A stretch of 64,000 nt of DNA from Pectobacterium polaris (GTDB lineage: Bacteria > Pseudomonadota > Gammaproteobacteria > Enterobacterales > Enterobacteriaceae): the NCBI RefSeq assembly GCF_002307355.1, contig NZ_CP017481.1:2108001-2172000 (forward strand), written 5' to 3'. Under the pieces are notes generated by a model. That model searched no databases, was not told the origin of the DNA, and saw nothing but the letters and a program-made list of their open reading frames with translations. The position numbers were made by a program, and so were the translations under genes. Shown here in pieces: positions 35,239 to 44,157 of this stretch. Position 1 is the first letter of the stretch; every line of letters starts with the position of its first letter.

Positions 35239-35730
35239 ATGAAGTGCCTAAATTGCGATAACGATGCGCGTAAAGAGTCCGGCCTGTGTTCAGCGTGTGA
35301 AGAAAAAGAACAACAGAAGATTAACGGTATTCTCTATCTCCCGGCGCTGGGGATTATTCTCTCTCTCATCACTACGCCGTTCTCACTGTACGATATTATC
35401 AATTCGATGATTATTCACTTTAAGAACACCGGATTTCTCGGCTATTACGCGTTGGCCTTGGTATTTTTCCTGTTTGCCATGTTCGCGCTGGAAATTTTCA
35501 CCGCGATGACCTTCTTCCGACGTAAAAAACAAACGCGGAATGTCATGGTGGCCTACTACTTCATTAGTGCACTGCTGGTGGGGTATATGACATTGCTACC
35601 GGCTTACTTGTTTAATGTCCAGCTCGATACTGGCGATATTCGCGCGATAGCCTCTTCGTTCTTTGGTATTGCCGTTTGGATCCCGTACTTCCTGTTCTCA
35701 AAAAGAATTCCGCTGGTTTTTAGCCGCTAG
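35239..35730 (+). CDS. DUF2569-family membrane protein with N-terminal zinc-ribbon-like motif
   Basis: The 163-residue protein opens with two CxxC pairs (CLNCD and CSACEE), a short zinc-ribbon-like segment, followed by four predicted membrane helices (about 33-52, 66-90, 104-125, 137-156). The membrane part fits DUF2569. Function unknown. It follows the ATPase gene but a terminator lies between, so it is probably separate. Confidence 0.7.
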   Translation: MKCLNCDNDARKESGLCSACEEKEQQKINGILYLPALGIILSLITTPFSLYDIINSMIIHFKNTGFLGYYALALVFFLFAMFALEIFTAMTFFRRKKQTRNVMVAYYFISALLVGYMTLLPAYLFNVQLDTGDIRAIASSFFGIAVWIPYFLFSKRIPLVFSR

Positions 35731-35837
35731 CGAATAGGGGGAGAGGCTAACAAATCACGTTAGCCGTGAGTGAATAATGCGTGTGCCGCCAGTGTTTGGT
35801 AAAGAACAGGGCGGCCTCGACTTTCCCCTCAACCTCG

Positions 35838-36407
35838 CTATAAATAGCTCAACGTAAAGTTCGCCGTTGCCATGAAATCCCCGGACTGAAGCAGATCGTC
35901 GCGTATCTTTTCGATGCGGGCTGAAAAGGGAATGGCGTTGTCTCCGCTTTGCAGCACAATGTTGTCCGTGCTGCTGTTGATGCCGACCAGTTTGTTCGCA
36001 TGGTAAATGCCAACCGCGATGCCTTTGGCACCGGAAGGCGTATCCAGCGCCAGCCGCTTGGGCAAGAGCGGCTCTTCTTTGCCTGAAAAACGGATAGTGA
36101 CGTTTTGGTAGGTATCCAGATTGCAGTCCGTGAGGTTGATGGTGAAGTCATGCCAGTCGCCGTAGCGATTGGCTTTTAAGTAACGGTCAGAGACTTCACT
36201 CATGTCCACCACAATCGCCTTGCTCTCCGTACTCACATTGCAGGCGGCGTTGACGACTAAAACGTGGAAGGTCACTTCGTGATCGTCCAGCACGGTCATC
36301 TGCTGCGCGAAGGATGCACCTGAATGCAGCGCGATGATGCCAAGTGCGAAGGCGAGCAGGGTGCGGCGCGAACTGGATTTCACTACCGTGTTGCTGTGTT
36401 TGATCAT
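35838..36407 (-). CDS. Fimbrial minor pilin
   Basis: The 189-residue protein has a signal peptide (ending GASFAQQ) and the chaperone-usher pilin fold: a disulfide pair (NAACNVS and TDCNLDT) and a C-terminal donor-strand motif ending FTLSYL with the penultimate Tyr. It is the last gene of the fimbrial operon, 27 bp after the adhesin. Its position suggests a minor subunit or terminator/anchor of the fibre. Confidence 0.82.
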   Translation of the reverse strand: MIKHSNTVVKSSSRRTLLAFALGIIALHSGASFAQQMTVLDDHEVTFHVLVVNAACNVSTESKAIVVDMSEVSDRYLKANRYGDWHDFTINLTDCNLDTYQNVTIRFSGKEEPLLPKRLALDTPSGAKGIAVGIYHANKLVGINSSTDNIVLQSGDNAIPFSARIEKIRDDLLQSGDFMATANFTLSYL

Positions 36408-36434
36408 CGTTGCGATCTCGCGTAGGAAGACGGA

Positions 36435-37469
36435 TTAATGATAATTAAACCGTAGGATAATATTTTTCTCGGTATCGCCGACCACCGCGGGGCCGGAGGC
36501 GTAGAGTCGAGCCGTATAGCGCCGTTCAATCACGCCGCTCGATGCCGTCAGGCCGTCAACCAGACCGATGAACTGGTTAAACACTACGTTATTGCCGCTG
36601 CGCGTATCTTCGATCTTCAGCGTAGCGCCATTTCCCATGTTCATGCCGTCTATCCCGACGAGTGAATTTCCCCGTGACGAGGCGTCAAAGTTGATATCCA
36701 GATCGAAACCCTTTCCGCAGTCTTCTCCGCCGTCGGTTGATACGTTGATGTGGAATTCTGTTTGCGCCAGCGCGTTGGCTTCTGTACCCGACCACGCTCT
36801 GACCGTACCAAAATCGACATAGCTGTCGGGCGAAACGTTGATCTTCGCGGCGCATTGCATAATGTCGATGCCGTGTAGCCCCGACAGGCTGAGGCCATAG
36901 TTGCCGTTGGGTTTGTTGTTGATGCCTCCTTCACCGTCAATCTGGAAGACGCGCAGCGAATCGACTCCCGCTGTGGTATCGGTGATATTTCCCGTTTTTT
37001 CGAGATAGAGCTGCACCGTGACATTCAGCATGGTCGGGTTGGACGGCGGTGATGAGCCGCTTGGGCCCGGTAAGATCCACTGCCCTGTGGAGACGCGGGA
37101 TGCGGTGGTGCCGCCGTTGGTAATCACCCCGAGATCCTGCCCGTTATAGATGATGCCAATCCCGACCCCTTGGCTGATGGCCTTGCCTTCAGGGTTGGGA
37201 TAGAAATAGGACATCTCACCCTGTGGGCGTACGGATTGATACGCCCAGCAGGCCAGGCTGCGGGTATAGGGTTTTGACGTCCACAGACGGCTGCCGATAG
37301 GCAAGGTCGCGGGGATTTTTAGCGTACCGATATCCTCATAATCGTTTACCGGGCCGGTTACGGTGCCCAGCCGGCATTCCAGCGCGCTGGCGTTAAACGC
37401 CGTTAAGCCGAAAAAGAGCGAAGCACAAAGGGCGACATAGCGATGTTGACGAGCAGCTAACCAAGACAT
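36435..37469 (-). CDS. Fimbrial tip adhesin
   Basis: ATG 37469 (AGGGAAC upstream) gives 344 residues with a signal peptide ending NASALE; a longer frame overlapping the chaperone gene is rejected. The N-terminal half (about 25-220) has no pilin motif and would be the receptor-binding domain; the C-terminal half (from CAAKINVSPDSYVDFGTV) is a pilin domain ending LRFNYH. This two-domain layout is that of a tip adhesin such as FimH or MrkD. The ligand is unknown; the gene lies between chaperone and minor pilin. Confidence 0.8.
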   Translation of the reverse strand: MSWLAARQHRYVALCASLFFGLTAFNASALECRLGTVTGPVNDYEDIGTLKIPATLPIGSRLWTSKPYTRSLACWAYQSVRPQGEMSYFYPNPEGKAISQGVGIGIIYNGQDLGVITNGGTTASRVSTGQWILPGPSGSSPPSNPTMLNVTVQLYLEKTGNITDTTAGVDSLRVFQIDGEGGINNKPNGNYGLSLSGLHGIDIMQCAAKINVSPDSYVDFGTVRAWSGTEANALAQTEFHINVSTDGGEDCGKGFDLDINFDASSRGNSLVGIDGMNMGNGATLKIEDTRSGNNVVFNQFIGLVDGLTASSGVIERRYTARLYASGPAVVGDTEKNIILRFNYH

Positions 37470-37485
37470 AGCGGTTCCCTGTGGT

Positions 37486-38235
37486 TTATTTACGGATGAC
37501 GGGCTGGCACTGGTTTTGTGCGCAGGTAAAAGGCAACTCCAGATGGCCGCCGTAGTCATTGACGTAGTACAGATAGAAGCGAACGACCGCGCCGTCATTC
37601 ACCTCAACCGACAGCGTTGAGCGTGGTGAAACCATAAAGGCGTTTCCCTTCAGCAGGCTGGTAGGGTTGGCGCGCGTCGCTTTGGGCTGTTTCAGGATGC
37701 CGCTGACCGTGATGTAGTACGGCGTGGGGTTTTCTACCTGAAAGATGTTTCCCGTTTTGCGGACGATCAGTTTTTCCTGCCATATTTCGTCTTTGGCTGG
37801 CTTTACGCCACGGGGGCGGAAGAACACCTTAATTTCAGACTGAATGGCGATCTGTAATACGTTGGGCTTGTCCGTCTTGGGCGGAATTTCGCGGACGTTG
37901 AGGTAAAACAGCGATTCGCGGTCGGTTGGCAATTGGCTGATTTGTTCGGTCTTGACCAGACGAATCAGGCTATATCCTTTCGCTTCGATGCGCTGTAGCG
38001 GCGGGAGCACCATCAGCGGCGTCGTCACTTTATTGTGCCGATCGTCCGTCAGCCAGGACTGCGCCAGAAACGGATTCTCCGCATTTTGGTTCATCAACAT
38101 GACCGTCGCGGATTGCTCCTCATCGTTAAAAATAACGCGGGTGCGATCGAGGCTCAGGGCGCTATAGGCTGCGGGCATCAAAAACAGGCAGCCGATAATG
38201 AATCCTGCGGCTCGCTGATAAAATGTGTGTTTCAT
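37486..38235 (-). CDS. Periplasmic fimbrial chaperone (PapD-like)
   Basis: ATG 38235 has GGAG upstream and gives about 249 residues with a signal peptide (FIIGCLFLMPAAYSA). The two Ig-like domains carry LDRTRVIFNDEEQSATVMLM, the conserved start of the PapD family, and VNVREIPPKTDKPNVLQIA, the G1-region signature used for donor-strand complementation. It folds and delivers pilins to the usher. It is placed between usher and adhesin genes. Confidence 0.9.
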   Translation of the reverse strand: MKHTFYQRAAGFIIGCLFLMPAAYSALSLDRTRVIFNDEEQSATVMLMNQNAENPFLAQSWLTDDRHNKVTTPLMVLPPLQRIEAKGYSLIRLVKTEQISQLPTDRESLFYLNVREIPPKTDKPNVLQIAIQSEIKVFFRPRGVKPAKDEIWQEKLIVRKTGNIFQVENPTPYYITVSGILKQPKATRANPTSLLKGNAFMVSPRSTLSVEVNDGAVVRFYLYYVNDYGGHLELPFTCAQNQCQPVIRK

Positions 38236-38272
38236 AACGTACTCTCCAGATTTTTCTCTTTCTTCGCGCCGC

Positions 38273-40813
38273 TTATTTACAGGGAAGCAGCAGGGCATCA
38301 AGGTGATTTAAGGTGGCGGGCAGGGTGATGGCACACTGTGTTCTCCCCTCCCAGATGACGGACAGCGTTTCGTCAGGCGACACGCCCGTGATGTAGGCCT
38401 GCCCGCCGTTGGCGATCATGGCGATATCGCGGCCTTTCTTGTTTTTGATCTGGGCGGCGAACGGGGGATTTTTGCCATCGGCCAGCGCGACGTGCGCCAT
38501 GATTTTTGCCCCGTTTACCACGTCGAATTTGCGGTAGCCGATGGCCCCTTCGGTCAGCGTGCCCTGAACCACCGTCGTCACCGCTTCAATGTGTTGCGGT
38601 AATTTTTGAAGATCAATGCGGGTCGACACGTCGTAGTAGCTGCTGGTGCCAGCAATCACGGCTAGGCCATAGCGGTTAGTCTCGACCTGACTGCCAGTGA
38701 ACGGTACGCCCGCCTGTTCGGTATCGACCATGATGCGTGTGCCGCCCTGATTGCCTTTCGGGTGTGCTGCGACGCCGTGGCGGGTGGCGGTAATCCCGCC
38801 GCGCAGTGAGCCGTTCAGGTAGGTATAGCGATCCTGCTGCCAGGCGACGCCCACGGTGGCATCCGTCATCGGTGCCAGATGGGTATAGTTGCCGCTCAGG
38901 TAAGTATTCTCTTTGCTGTCGTGTCGGGTGCTCAGATTCCAGGTACGGCGCTGATCGGCATTGTTGGAATAGGTCAGCGCCTGATTGCTGCCGTCGTTAT
39001 AGCGCCCCATGCTGTAGCTCAGGCGATCCTTTTCTCCGAGCGGGATAGAAAAGCTCAGATACAGGCTGTCATCGGTACGGCGGTTGAATTCGGTGCGATA
39101 GACCGAGAGATTCGCGGCAATGCCTTTCAATGCGCCGATATCGAAATATTTGTTCAGCGAAACCCCGTAGCGATCCTGCTCGGCTTCATTCCAGTAGGTT
39201 TGGCGCGTATAGGTAACGTAGGTCGATAGCCCGCTCAGCACGGAGGAGGATTCCCGCGTCGCGAAATTTTTGGAGAGCGTAATGGTGTAGCGCTCTTTTT
39301 CATTGCGATAGCGGTTATCGAGATTCAGCGCATAGAGATATTGCGCCATGCTCATGTAGGTCTTTTCTGAAAAGCGGTAGCCCGCGAAACTGATCTGGCT
39401 ATCGATTGAGTTGAAGTATTTAGACCAGTTGAGTGAGAAGGCATGCCCCATTTGCGATGCAGACGTTGCCGGGAGCGTTGCGCGTGACTGTGTGATATCC
39501 GCCGACAGTGCGCCCAGCAGGTAAAGGTTTTTCCCGACGCCCGCCGACCAGGACTGGTAGCCATCGGACAACATGCCGCCGCCGTACACCGACCACGCGT
39601 TGGATAATCCCCATGACGCTTCGGCAGCAGAAAAGGCCGGGCCTTGCAGACGGTGGTTGGTATTCGAGGGTTTACCGGCGGCGAGTTTGTACTGCACGTG
39701 CCCCGGGCGCGTCAGGTAAGGCAGGTTGGCTGATTCGGTCTGGAACGTCGTTACCGTGCCGTCTTCTTCCGTCACGCGCACATCCAGCGTCCCGCTGACG
39801 CCGTTTTTCATATCCTGAATGGCAAAGGGGCCAGCAGGCACGGTGGTTTCATAGATCAGCCTGCCATTTTGCGTGACGGTCACCGTTGCGTTTGATTTGG
39901 CAACGCCGCGAATTTCGGGCGCGTAGCCGCGCAGCGAAGGGGGAAGCATGTTCTCGTTATTGGCTAATGACACGCCGGTAAAGCGATAGCTATCGAACAG
40001 GTTGCTGCTGAAATACATTTCCCCCAGCTTGAGATCGGCTGAAAGCGTTGGCAGCGGACGATAGGCGTAAAACTGATCCCATGCGAAACGATCGCGATTC
40101 GCGTTACGCGATTTTTGCAGAAAATAGCGGTAATCAGCACGGTAGCGCCAGGCCCCCTGATTAAATCCGGTGGTGCCGTAGCTGCTGAGATAGTGTGATG
40201 TGCCTTTGCCGTTGGTATCACGGCGCACGTTTCCGACGAGGTTGTAGTCCAGCAGCGCACCGCTGATGCCGTGGTCCCATTGCTCGGGTGGAATCCAGTT
40301 GCGATCGCTGTACGCTAGCCAGGCCTGCGGGATCGTAATATTTAGCGTTCCCATGCCTATCTGGTTAGAGACGGTGACGCCAGCGATAGGCGTCAGATCG
40401 ACACACGCACCGTTATTCCATAATTCGGCTTTGTCACGCGCCTCTTTTTTCAGCGCTAGTTTATCGACGAGTTCGGGCGAGAGGCAGGCTGTTGGCCGAG
40501 CGTGATGATTTCCTTCCGGCAGGTAATCAATTATCTGCTGTTGTATTTCACGCGCGTTGACTTTAATTGATAAAAGATAGGTGCCGGGCGTGACGTATTC
40601 GGGATCGGAAAAATGGCTAAGATCAATTTCAGTACGATCGTCGACATCCAGTACGTTAACGTTAAATTCCGTTGCACTGAGCGATGTTGTATTCAAAGAA
40701 AAAATAAAAATACCGCAGCGAAATAACGCGAATTTTATTTTTTCTTTGAATGTAATATTCTTCATTGCCATAGGAATAGATACTTGAATAGATGCCGCAT
40801 TGTGGTTATCCAT
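38273..40813 (-). CDS. Outer-membrane fimbrial usher
   Basis: The 846-residue protein is a PapC/FimD-type usher: N-terminal chaperone-binding domain (TEFNVNVLDVDDRTEIDLSH), 24-strand barrel with YRFTGVSLANNENMLPPSLR, plug region and C-terminal domains ending with a Cys pair (QCAITLPA, LLPCK). The start is uncertain; ATGs at 40813, 40768 and 40762 are in frame and none has a good Shine-Dalgarno; the signal helix lies at about 28-46 of the long form. It assembles the fibre in the outer membrane. Confidence 0.9.
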   Translation of the reverse strand: MDNHNAASIQVSIPMAMKNITFKEKIKFALFRCGIFIFSLNTTSLSATEFNVNVLDVDDRTEIDLSHFSDPEYVTPGTYLLSIKVNAREIQQQIIDYLPEGNHHARPTACLSPELVDKLALKKEARDKAELWNNGACVDLTPIAGVTVSNQIGMGTLNITIPQAWLAYSDRNWIPPEQWDHGISGALLDYNLVGNVRRDTNGKGTSHYLSSYGTTGFNQGAWRYRADYRYFLQKSRNANRDRFAWDQFYAYRPLPTLSADLKLGEMYFSSNLFDSYRFTGVSLANNENMLPPSLRGYAPEIRGVAKSNATVTVTQNGRLIYETTVPAGPFAIQDMKNGVSGTLDVRVTEEDGTVTTFQTESANLPYLTRPGHVQYKLAAGKPSNTNHRLQGPAFSAAEASWGLSNAWSVYGGGMLSDGYQSWSAGVGKNLYLLGALSADITQSRATLPATSASQMGHAFSLNWSKYFNSIDSQISFAGYRFSEKTYMSMAQYLYALNLDNRYRNEKERYTITLSKNFATRESSSVLSGLSTYVTYTRQTYWNEAEQDRYGVSLNKYFDIGALKGIAANLSVYRTEFNRRTDDSLYLSFSIPLGEKDRLSYSMGRYNDGSNQALTYSNNADQRRTWNLSTRHDSKENTYLSGNYTHLAPMTDATVGVAWQQDRYTYLNGSLRGGITATRHGVAAHPKGNQGGTRIMVDTEQAGVPFTGSQVETNRYGLAVIAGTSSYYDVSTRIDLQKLPQHIEAVTTVVQGTLTEGAIGYRKFDVVNGAKIMAHVALADGKNPPFAAQIKNKKGRDIAMIANGGQAYITGVSPDETLSVIWEGRTQCAITLPATLNHLDALLLPCK

Positions 40814-40937
40814 TCATATCAATCGATATGTGGAATAAATAAGGTATTAGGGGAGGAGATCTCCCCATTTTATTTTTTCTACCCTGTTGTTAGCGCAACG
40901 GGTGTTTGTCGCAACGAATGGTTAGCGCAACAAAATG

Positions 40938-41486
40938 TTATTGATAGGAAACAACAAAATTAGCCGTGCTGGCGAAGGAACCGGTCGTGATTACTGGTGA
41001 TTCCCCTTCCTGTGGGGTTGGCAGTTTTGCGACATAAGACGTGAAGGAGAAGATATTATCTCCATTTGCCAGCGGTGTTGCTGGAACGGCTGGCGTGGTT
41101 CCGTCGAATTTAATTTTTTCGCCAACACGTTCAACGGCAATCCCTGCACCGGTTGCACTGCCGTTTAATGCCAGCAGCTCATTATTGGTGCCAGATGCCA
41201 CGCCGCCGGAGAAAACAATTTTAGCGCTGGTGGCGGTATCCAGACTGCAATCTTTTAATGTGATATCAAACGGCTTAATTTCTGACGTGCCACCGTTCTC
41301 CAGCACAGTTTTGCTGATTTCGCCAAACTCGATCGTTTGGTGCAAATCATCCTGAGATACTGAGCAAGGCGTATCAATAATTTTTCCTTTGAACGTTACC
41401 GATCCATTATGTGAATCCGCAGCATATGCGCTGGCAGACAATATGACGGAGATAAGGGATGCCAGGGTGATTTTTGATAATTTCAT
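40938..41486 (-). CDS. Fimbrial major pilin
   Basis: The 182-residue protein has a signal peptide ending SAYAADS, a disulfide pair (TPCSVS and LKDCSL) and the C-terminal pilin motif ending ANFVVSYQ. As the first gene, with a gap of 124 bp before the usher, it is the major subunit. Upstream lie a 14-bp tandem repeat and an inverted repeat that may control its expression. Confidence 0.9.
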   Translation of the reverse strand: MKLSKITLASLISVILSASAYAADSHNGSVTFKGKIIDTPCSVSQDDLHQTIEFGEISKTVLENGGTSEIKPFDITLKDCSLDTATSAKIVFSGGVASGTNNELLALNGSATGAGIAVERVGEKIKFDGTTPAVPATPLANGDNIFSFTSYVAKLPTPQEGESPVITTGSFASTANFVVSYQ

Positions 41487-41512
41487 ATTCTGCTCTCTCT
41501 GTTGGTTACTTT

Positions 41513-41554
41513 GTTTAAACGTGAATGTTTAAAAGTGAATATTTAAACGTGAAC
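41513..41554. repeat. 14-bp tandem repeat, three units, in the pilin upstream region
   Basis: Units at 41513-41526, 41527-41540 and 41541-41554 read TTTAAACGTGAAT-like with one or two changes each. They lie 27 bp before the pilin start codon. Such direct repeats can bind a regulator cooperatively or change copy number by slippage. Confidence 0.75.
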
Positions 41555-41562
41555 GCTACTCT

Positions 41563-41584
41563 CATGAATGCTCATGCGTTCATG
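41563..41584. promoter_or_regulatory. Inverted repeat upstream of the fimbrial operon
   Basis: CATGAATGC and GCGTTCATG pair with one mismatch around TCAT. It directly follows the 14-bp direct repeats, so the two could form one control region for the fimbrial operon. Confidence 0.4.
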
Positions 41585-42187
41585 TATAACGAGTAATGCC
41601 TTCTCTTTTGTAATGCTTTTACTGACGGGTTAGCGGTTTGTCATGTTTTCACGTGGGAATATATTTTCCGCTTGCCTAATCAGTGGCTCTGGAACCTGGT
41701 AGATAGTAGTGTTGAGTGGATTTGTGGTCAAATATATTGTTTTGTTTAACTTTATTTAGTTTAAATCTTTTAAATTTATTTTTATTTAGGTTTTTATTCT
41801 GTTTTTTGGTTTTGTCGTTCTAACGAGACATAATGGGCTATAAATATAATTGTCGAGATAATTTATTTTAATTCAATGCCTTATTTGTTATTTTCTAGCT
41901 TCTGGGTTGAGATGGGAGTAAGTAGCCACTGCTTTATAAAAATAATGAAATGTCTTTTTATTTATATAGATCTTAAATGAAGGGTAAATAATCTTTGACA
42001 ATAAATAGGTAAGTTTTTATCCTTGCCTGAGATAGAGCCTGTGAGATTGCATATATATTTATTTTTTATAGATAACGTATTTTTCGTCATGGGGTAGTGA
42101 ATTTAAGACTATTCCATAGGTTTTGTCATCATAAGTGATGTATCTATCAGGCTGATTATAACAAATGAATAGCGCTTCTTAATCTTG
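41585..42187. other. AT-rich divergent region between fimbrial operon and MarT-like regulator
   Basis: There is no credible gene in about 600 bp. The base composition is markedly AT-rich from 41740, with long T and A runs, as expected of H-NS-silenced promoters. It should contain promoters for the fimbrial operon (minus) and the regulator pair (plus). Confidence 0.55.
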
Positions 42188-42976
42188 ATGGAAAAAGTAC
42201 GTATGGTTTATTTGATTAATGATTTAATCATTTTTAATGAGGGAGAAGGAACACTCGCATGGATAGATCGTGAAAATGAAGCCGTCTCTCTGAGCCTTCC
42301 TATTTCTCGATTGCTCTGCTTGTTGATTGAGAATCCGGGCGTAACGCTAAGCCGCGAGTTTTTGTTAAAAGAGGCACTGGAAAAGCACGCGCTTTGCCCC
42401 TCTCTTAATAATCTAAATAACTATTTATCTCTGCTAAGGAAGGTATTACGCGAATTCGACCTTGCGGATTCGATTGTCACCATCCCCAAATTGGGTATTG
42501 TTTTTAACGCGGAAAGCATTGTTTTCTACCCAACAGCGGATGGGGGAAAGGAAGAGAAAGACGCGCTAAATCAGGGAGATGAGAAGAATGTTGAAGAAGA
42601 GGTTTACGAAGAAAAAAAGCCGTTTTCTATAAAACACCGTGCCATCTCTGAGCCAGTAAAAAAACAGCAATACATCCGGTTCCTTCTCATCTGGATAACG
42701 ATAGTGGGGGTTTTCCTGATCGCGCTGGTAAGCGCAAATCGCTTCCCGTATCGGCACCTTGTTGACGTTAAGATGAGCGGGAAATGCGATCTTTTCTATT
42801 TATATGACAGCGTAGGTTATCCCCTCCCGACCGACTATGAAAATCTGTGTACCGACAATACGTTGTTCTTCCTGTCGAAAAAAATCGTTATGTCTGGAAT
42901 GCTGGATAAGAAAAGTGAAATCGTTATTTCCTGCAAGAAGGATGGGAAGGGATGTGTAACTTATGTTAATAATTAA
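42188..42976 (+). CDS. MarT/CadC-like membrane-anchored winged-helix regulator
   Basis: From the ATG at 42188 the protein has 262 residues. The N-terminal ToxR/CadC-type winged-helix domain (about 5-105; NPGVTLSREFLLKEAL and LNNYLSLLRKVL) is followed by an acidic linker (about 110-150), one membrane helix (FLLIWITIVGVFLIALVSA) and a short periplasmic domain with paired cysteines. Such one-component regulators sense conditions in the periplasm or membrane. It overlaps the FidL-like gene by 14 bp, as marT-fidL do in Salmonella SPI-3, where MarT controls the MisL adhesin. Here the obvious target is the divergent fimbrial operon. That link is inference from place. Confidence 0.8.
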   Translation: MEKVRMVYLINDLIIFNEGEGTLAWIDRENEAVSLSLPISRLLCLLIENPGVTLSREFLLKEALEKHALCPSLNNLNNYLSLLRKVLREFDLADSIVTIPKLGIVFNAESIVFYPTADGGKEEKDALNQGDEKNVEEEVYEEKKPFSIKHRAISEPVKKQQYIRFLLIWITIVGVFLIALVSANRFPYRHLVDVKMSGKCDLFYLYDSVGYPLPTDYENLCTDNTLFFLSKKIVMSGMLDKKSEIVISCKKDGKGCVTYVNN

Positions 42977-43433
42977 AGTCAGGAAGAAGATTTTTTGCAC
43001 TGTATTAGTGCTTTTTATTTCATTTACGCTGGGAACCCTTTTTTATTTAAAAAGTAATTTATACCGGAATCCGCTGATCTGTCAGGCTGAGGTAAAGCGC
43101 TACTTAGAAGATGGGAAAATCAGAAAGGAATATGACGTCTATTTTTATCTCAATAAACAAAACAGGGCGTTGGTGTTGGTCAACGGCTTTTACCTCGGTG
43201 AAGACGGCGTACCGCTAACGATTCGGCGCACGTTCAGCTTTGATTCAGTGTGGGAAGGGAACCGTCTGGTGGTGCACAATATCGTGATGAATAAGAATAC
43301 CAATGATAATGCACCCGATGAAGCGATCCCCATCCTGGCTGAAAATGATGTCATCCAGTTCGAAATGCTGACGAAGTATGCTTATCTGATTAGCACCGTC
43401 CAATCAAAAATGGCCTGTAATATTCGCGATTAA
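42963..43433 (+). CDS. FidL-like membrane protein
   Basis: The 156-residue protein has one N-terminal helix (FCTVLVLFISFTLGTLFYL) and a periplasmic domain with two cysteines (LICQAEV, MACNIRD). It starts inside the last codons of the MarT-like gene. FidL proteins are the partner products of MarT-type regulators and, by analogy with ToxR/ToxS, may steady or tune the regulator in the periplasm; their biochemical role has not been settled. Confidence 0.75.
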   Translation: MLIIKVRKKIFCTVLVLFISFTLGTLFYLKSNLYRNPLICQAEVKRYLEDGKIRKEYDVYFYLNKQNRALVLVNGFYLGEDGVPLTIRRTFSFDSVWEGNRLVVHNIVMNKNTNDNAPDEAIPILAENDVIQFEMLTKYAYLISTVQSKMACNIRD

Positions 43434-43491
43434 GGCGTGCTGGAACAAGTGTACGCCTTACTCGCGACGTATGCTGTGCTGACCCTGTGCT

Positions 43492-44064
43492 TCACAACAC
43501 GCGTTGTATAAAATCATCAATATCTTCAGTGGCTTGCTGAAATTCAGCAAGCGTAGGGTTAATAATCAGATGGTCAGAGTAGCCGTTTAACAGTGCACCT
43601 AGCTGGCGGGAAACGCGTTGAGTATCGGTATTTTTAAAGACACCGGACGCGACGCCTGATGCGATGATCGCTTCCAGTAAAGCAAACCATTTCTCTGCCA
43701 TTACATGGGCGAGCTCTGCGTAAGCGGCATTGTGAACGGCTAACTGCCATAGCGATCCATAGAGATTCCAGATGACGTCAGTCGTATCCGGCAAGTAATT
43801 CTTCACCAGCGCATGCAGTTTCTCTTTCGGCGGTAATGTGGCGATTCCTGCTGCAACCGCTTCCAAATCCGCTTGCATGAACGCCGTTAGTGCCTCAATG
43901 GACAGCGTTTGCCAGTCAGGAAAGTAGTGATAAAGATGGCTGCGCGAAATACCAACGTGTTCTGCCAGTTCGCGCGTTGTCACTTTCTCAATACCTTTCT
44001 CAATAAACAGCTCGATTGCGCCATCAAGGATTTTGTCTTTTAGCGCTTTCGTCGTCTCTTTCAT
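43492..44064 (-). CDS. TetR-family repressor
   Basis: From ATG 44064 the protein has 190 residues. The N-terminal TetR helix-turn-helix reads ILDGAIELFIEKGIEKVTTR, then ELAEHVGISRSHLYHYFPDW. The C-terminal helical ligand domain is of no named subtype. The gene is divergent from an ABC-type membrane protein gene, and two palindromes lie in the gap between them, one of them inside the likely promoter of the divergent gene; so it should repress that gene and itself. Confidence 0.87.
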   Translation of the reverse strand: MKETTKALKDKILDGAIELFIEKGIEKVTTRELAEHVGISRSHLYHYFPDWQTLSIEALTAFMQADLEAVAAGIATLPPKEKLHALVKNYLPDTTDVIWNLYGSLWQLAVHNAAYAELAHVMAEKWFALLEAIIASGVASGVFKNTDTQRVSRQLGALLNGYSDHLIINPTLAEFQQATEDIDDFIQRVL

Positions 44065-44082
44065 TACCGTCCCCGCGTTGAC

Positions 44083-44100
44083 TTTGAGCAAGTGCTCAAA
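44083..44100. promoter_or_regulatory. TetR operator 1
   Basis: TTTGAGCAAGTGCTCAAA is a perfect palindrome (8-bp arms, 2-bp centre) just upstream of the tetR start. Its centre is 32 bp from that of operator 2, about three helical turns, so two dimers would bind the same face of the DNA. Confidence 0.75.
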
Positions 44101-44109
44101 TACAATTTT

Positions 44110-44138
44110 TTGCTCTTGAGCAACCGCTCAAGTATAAC
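44110..44138 (+). promoter_or_regulatory. Promoter of the ABC-type membrane protein gene
   Basis: TTGCTC (44110-44115) and TATAAC (44133-44138) are separated by 17 bp and precede the ATG at 44158 by about 20 bp. Operator 2 fills the spacer exactly, so a bound repressor would exclude RNA polymerase. Confidence 0.65.
44115..44132. promoter_or_regulatory. TetR operator 2
   Basis: CTTGAGCAACCGCTCAAG has perfect 7-bp arms that share TTGAGC/GCTCAA with operator 1. Confidence 0.75.
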
Positions 44139-44157
44139 TCTGTTAAATACGATTCTC

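Noticed and set aside
34392..35730. Two-gene defence system (ATPase plus membrane effector)
   Set aside because: A strong terminator separates the genes and there is no nuclease, toxin or other defence gene around them.
41487..42187. Invertible fim-type switch
   Set aside because: Only one short inverted repeat was seen, not a pair flanking a promoter segment, and no recombinase gene is near.
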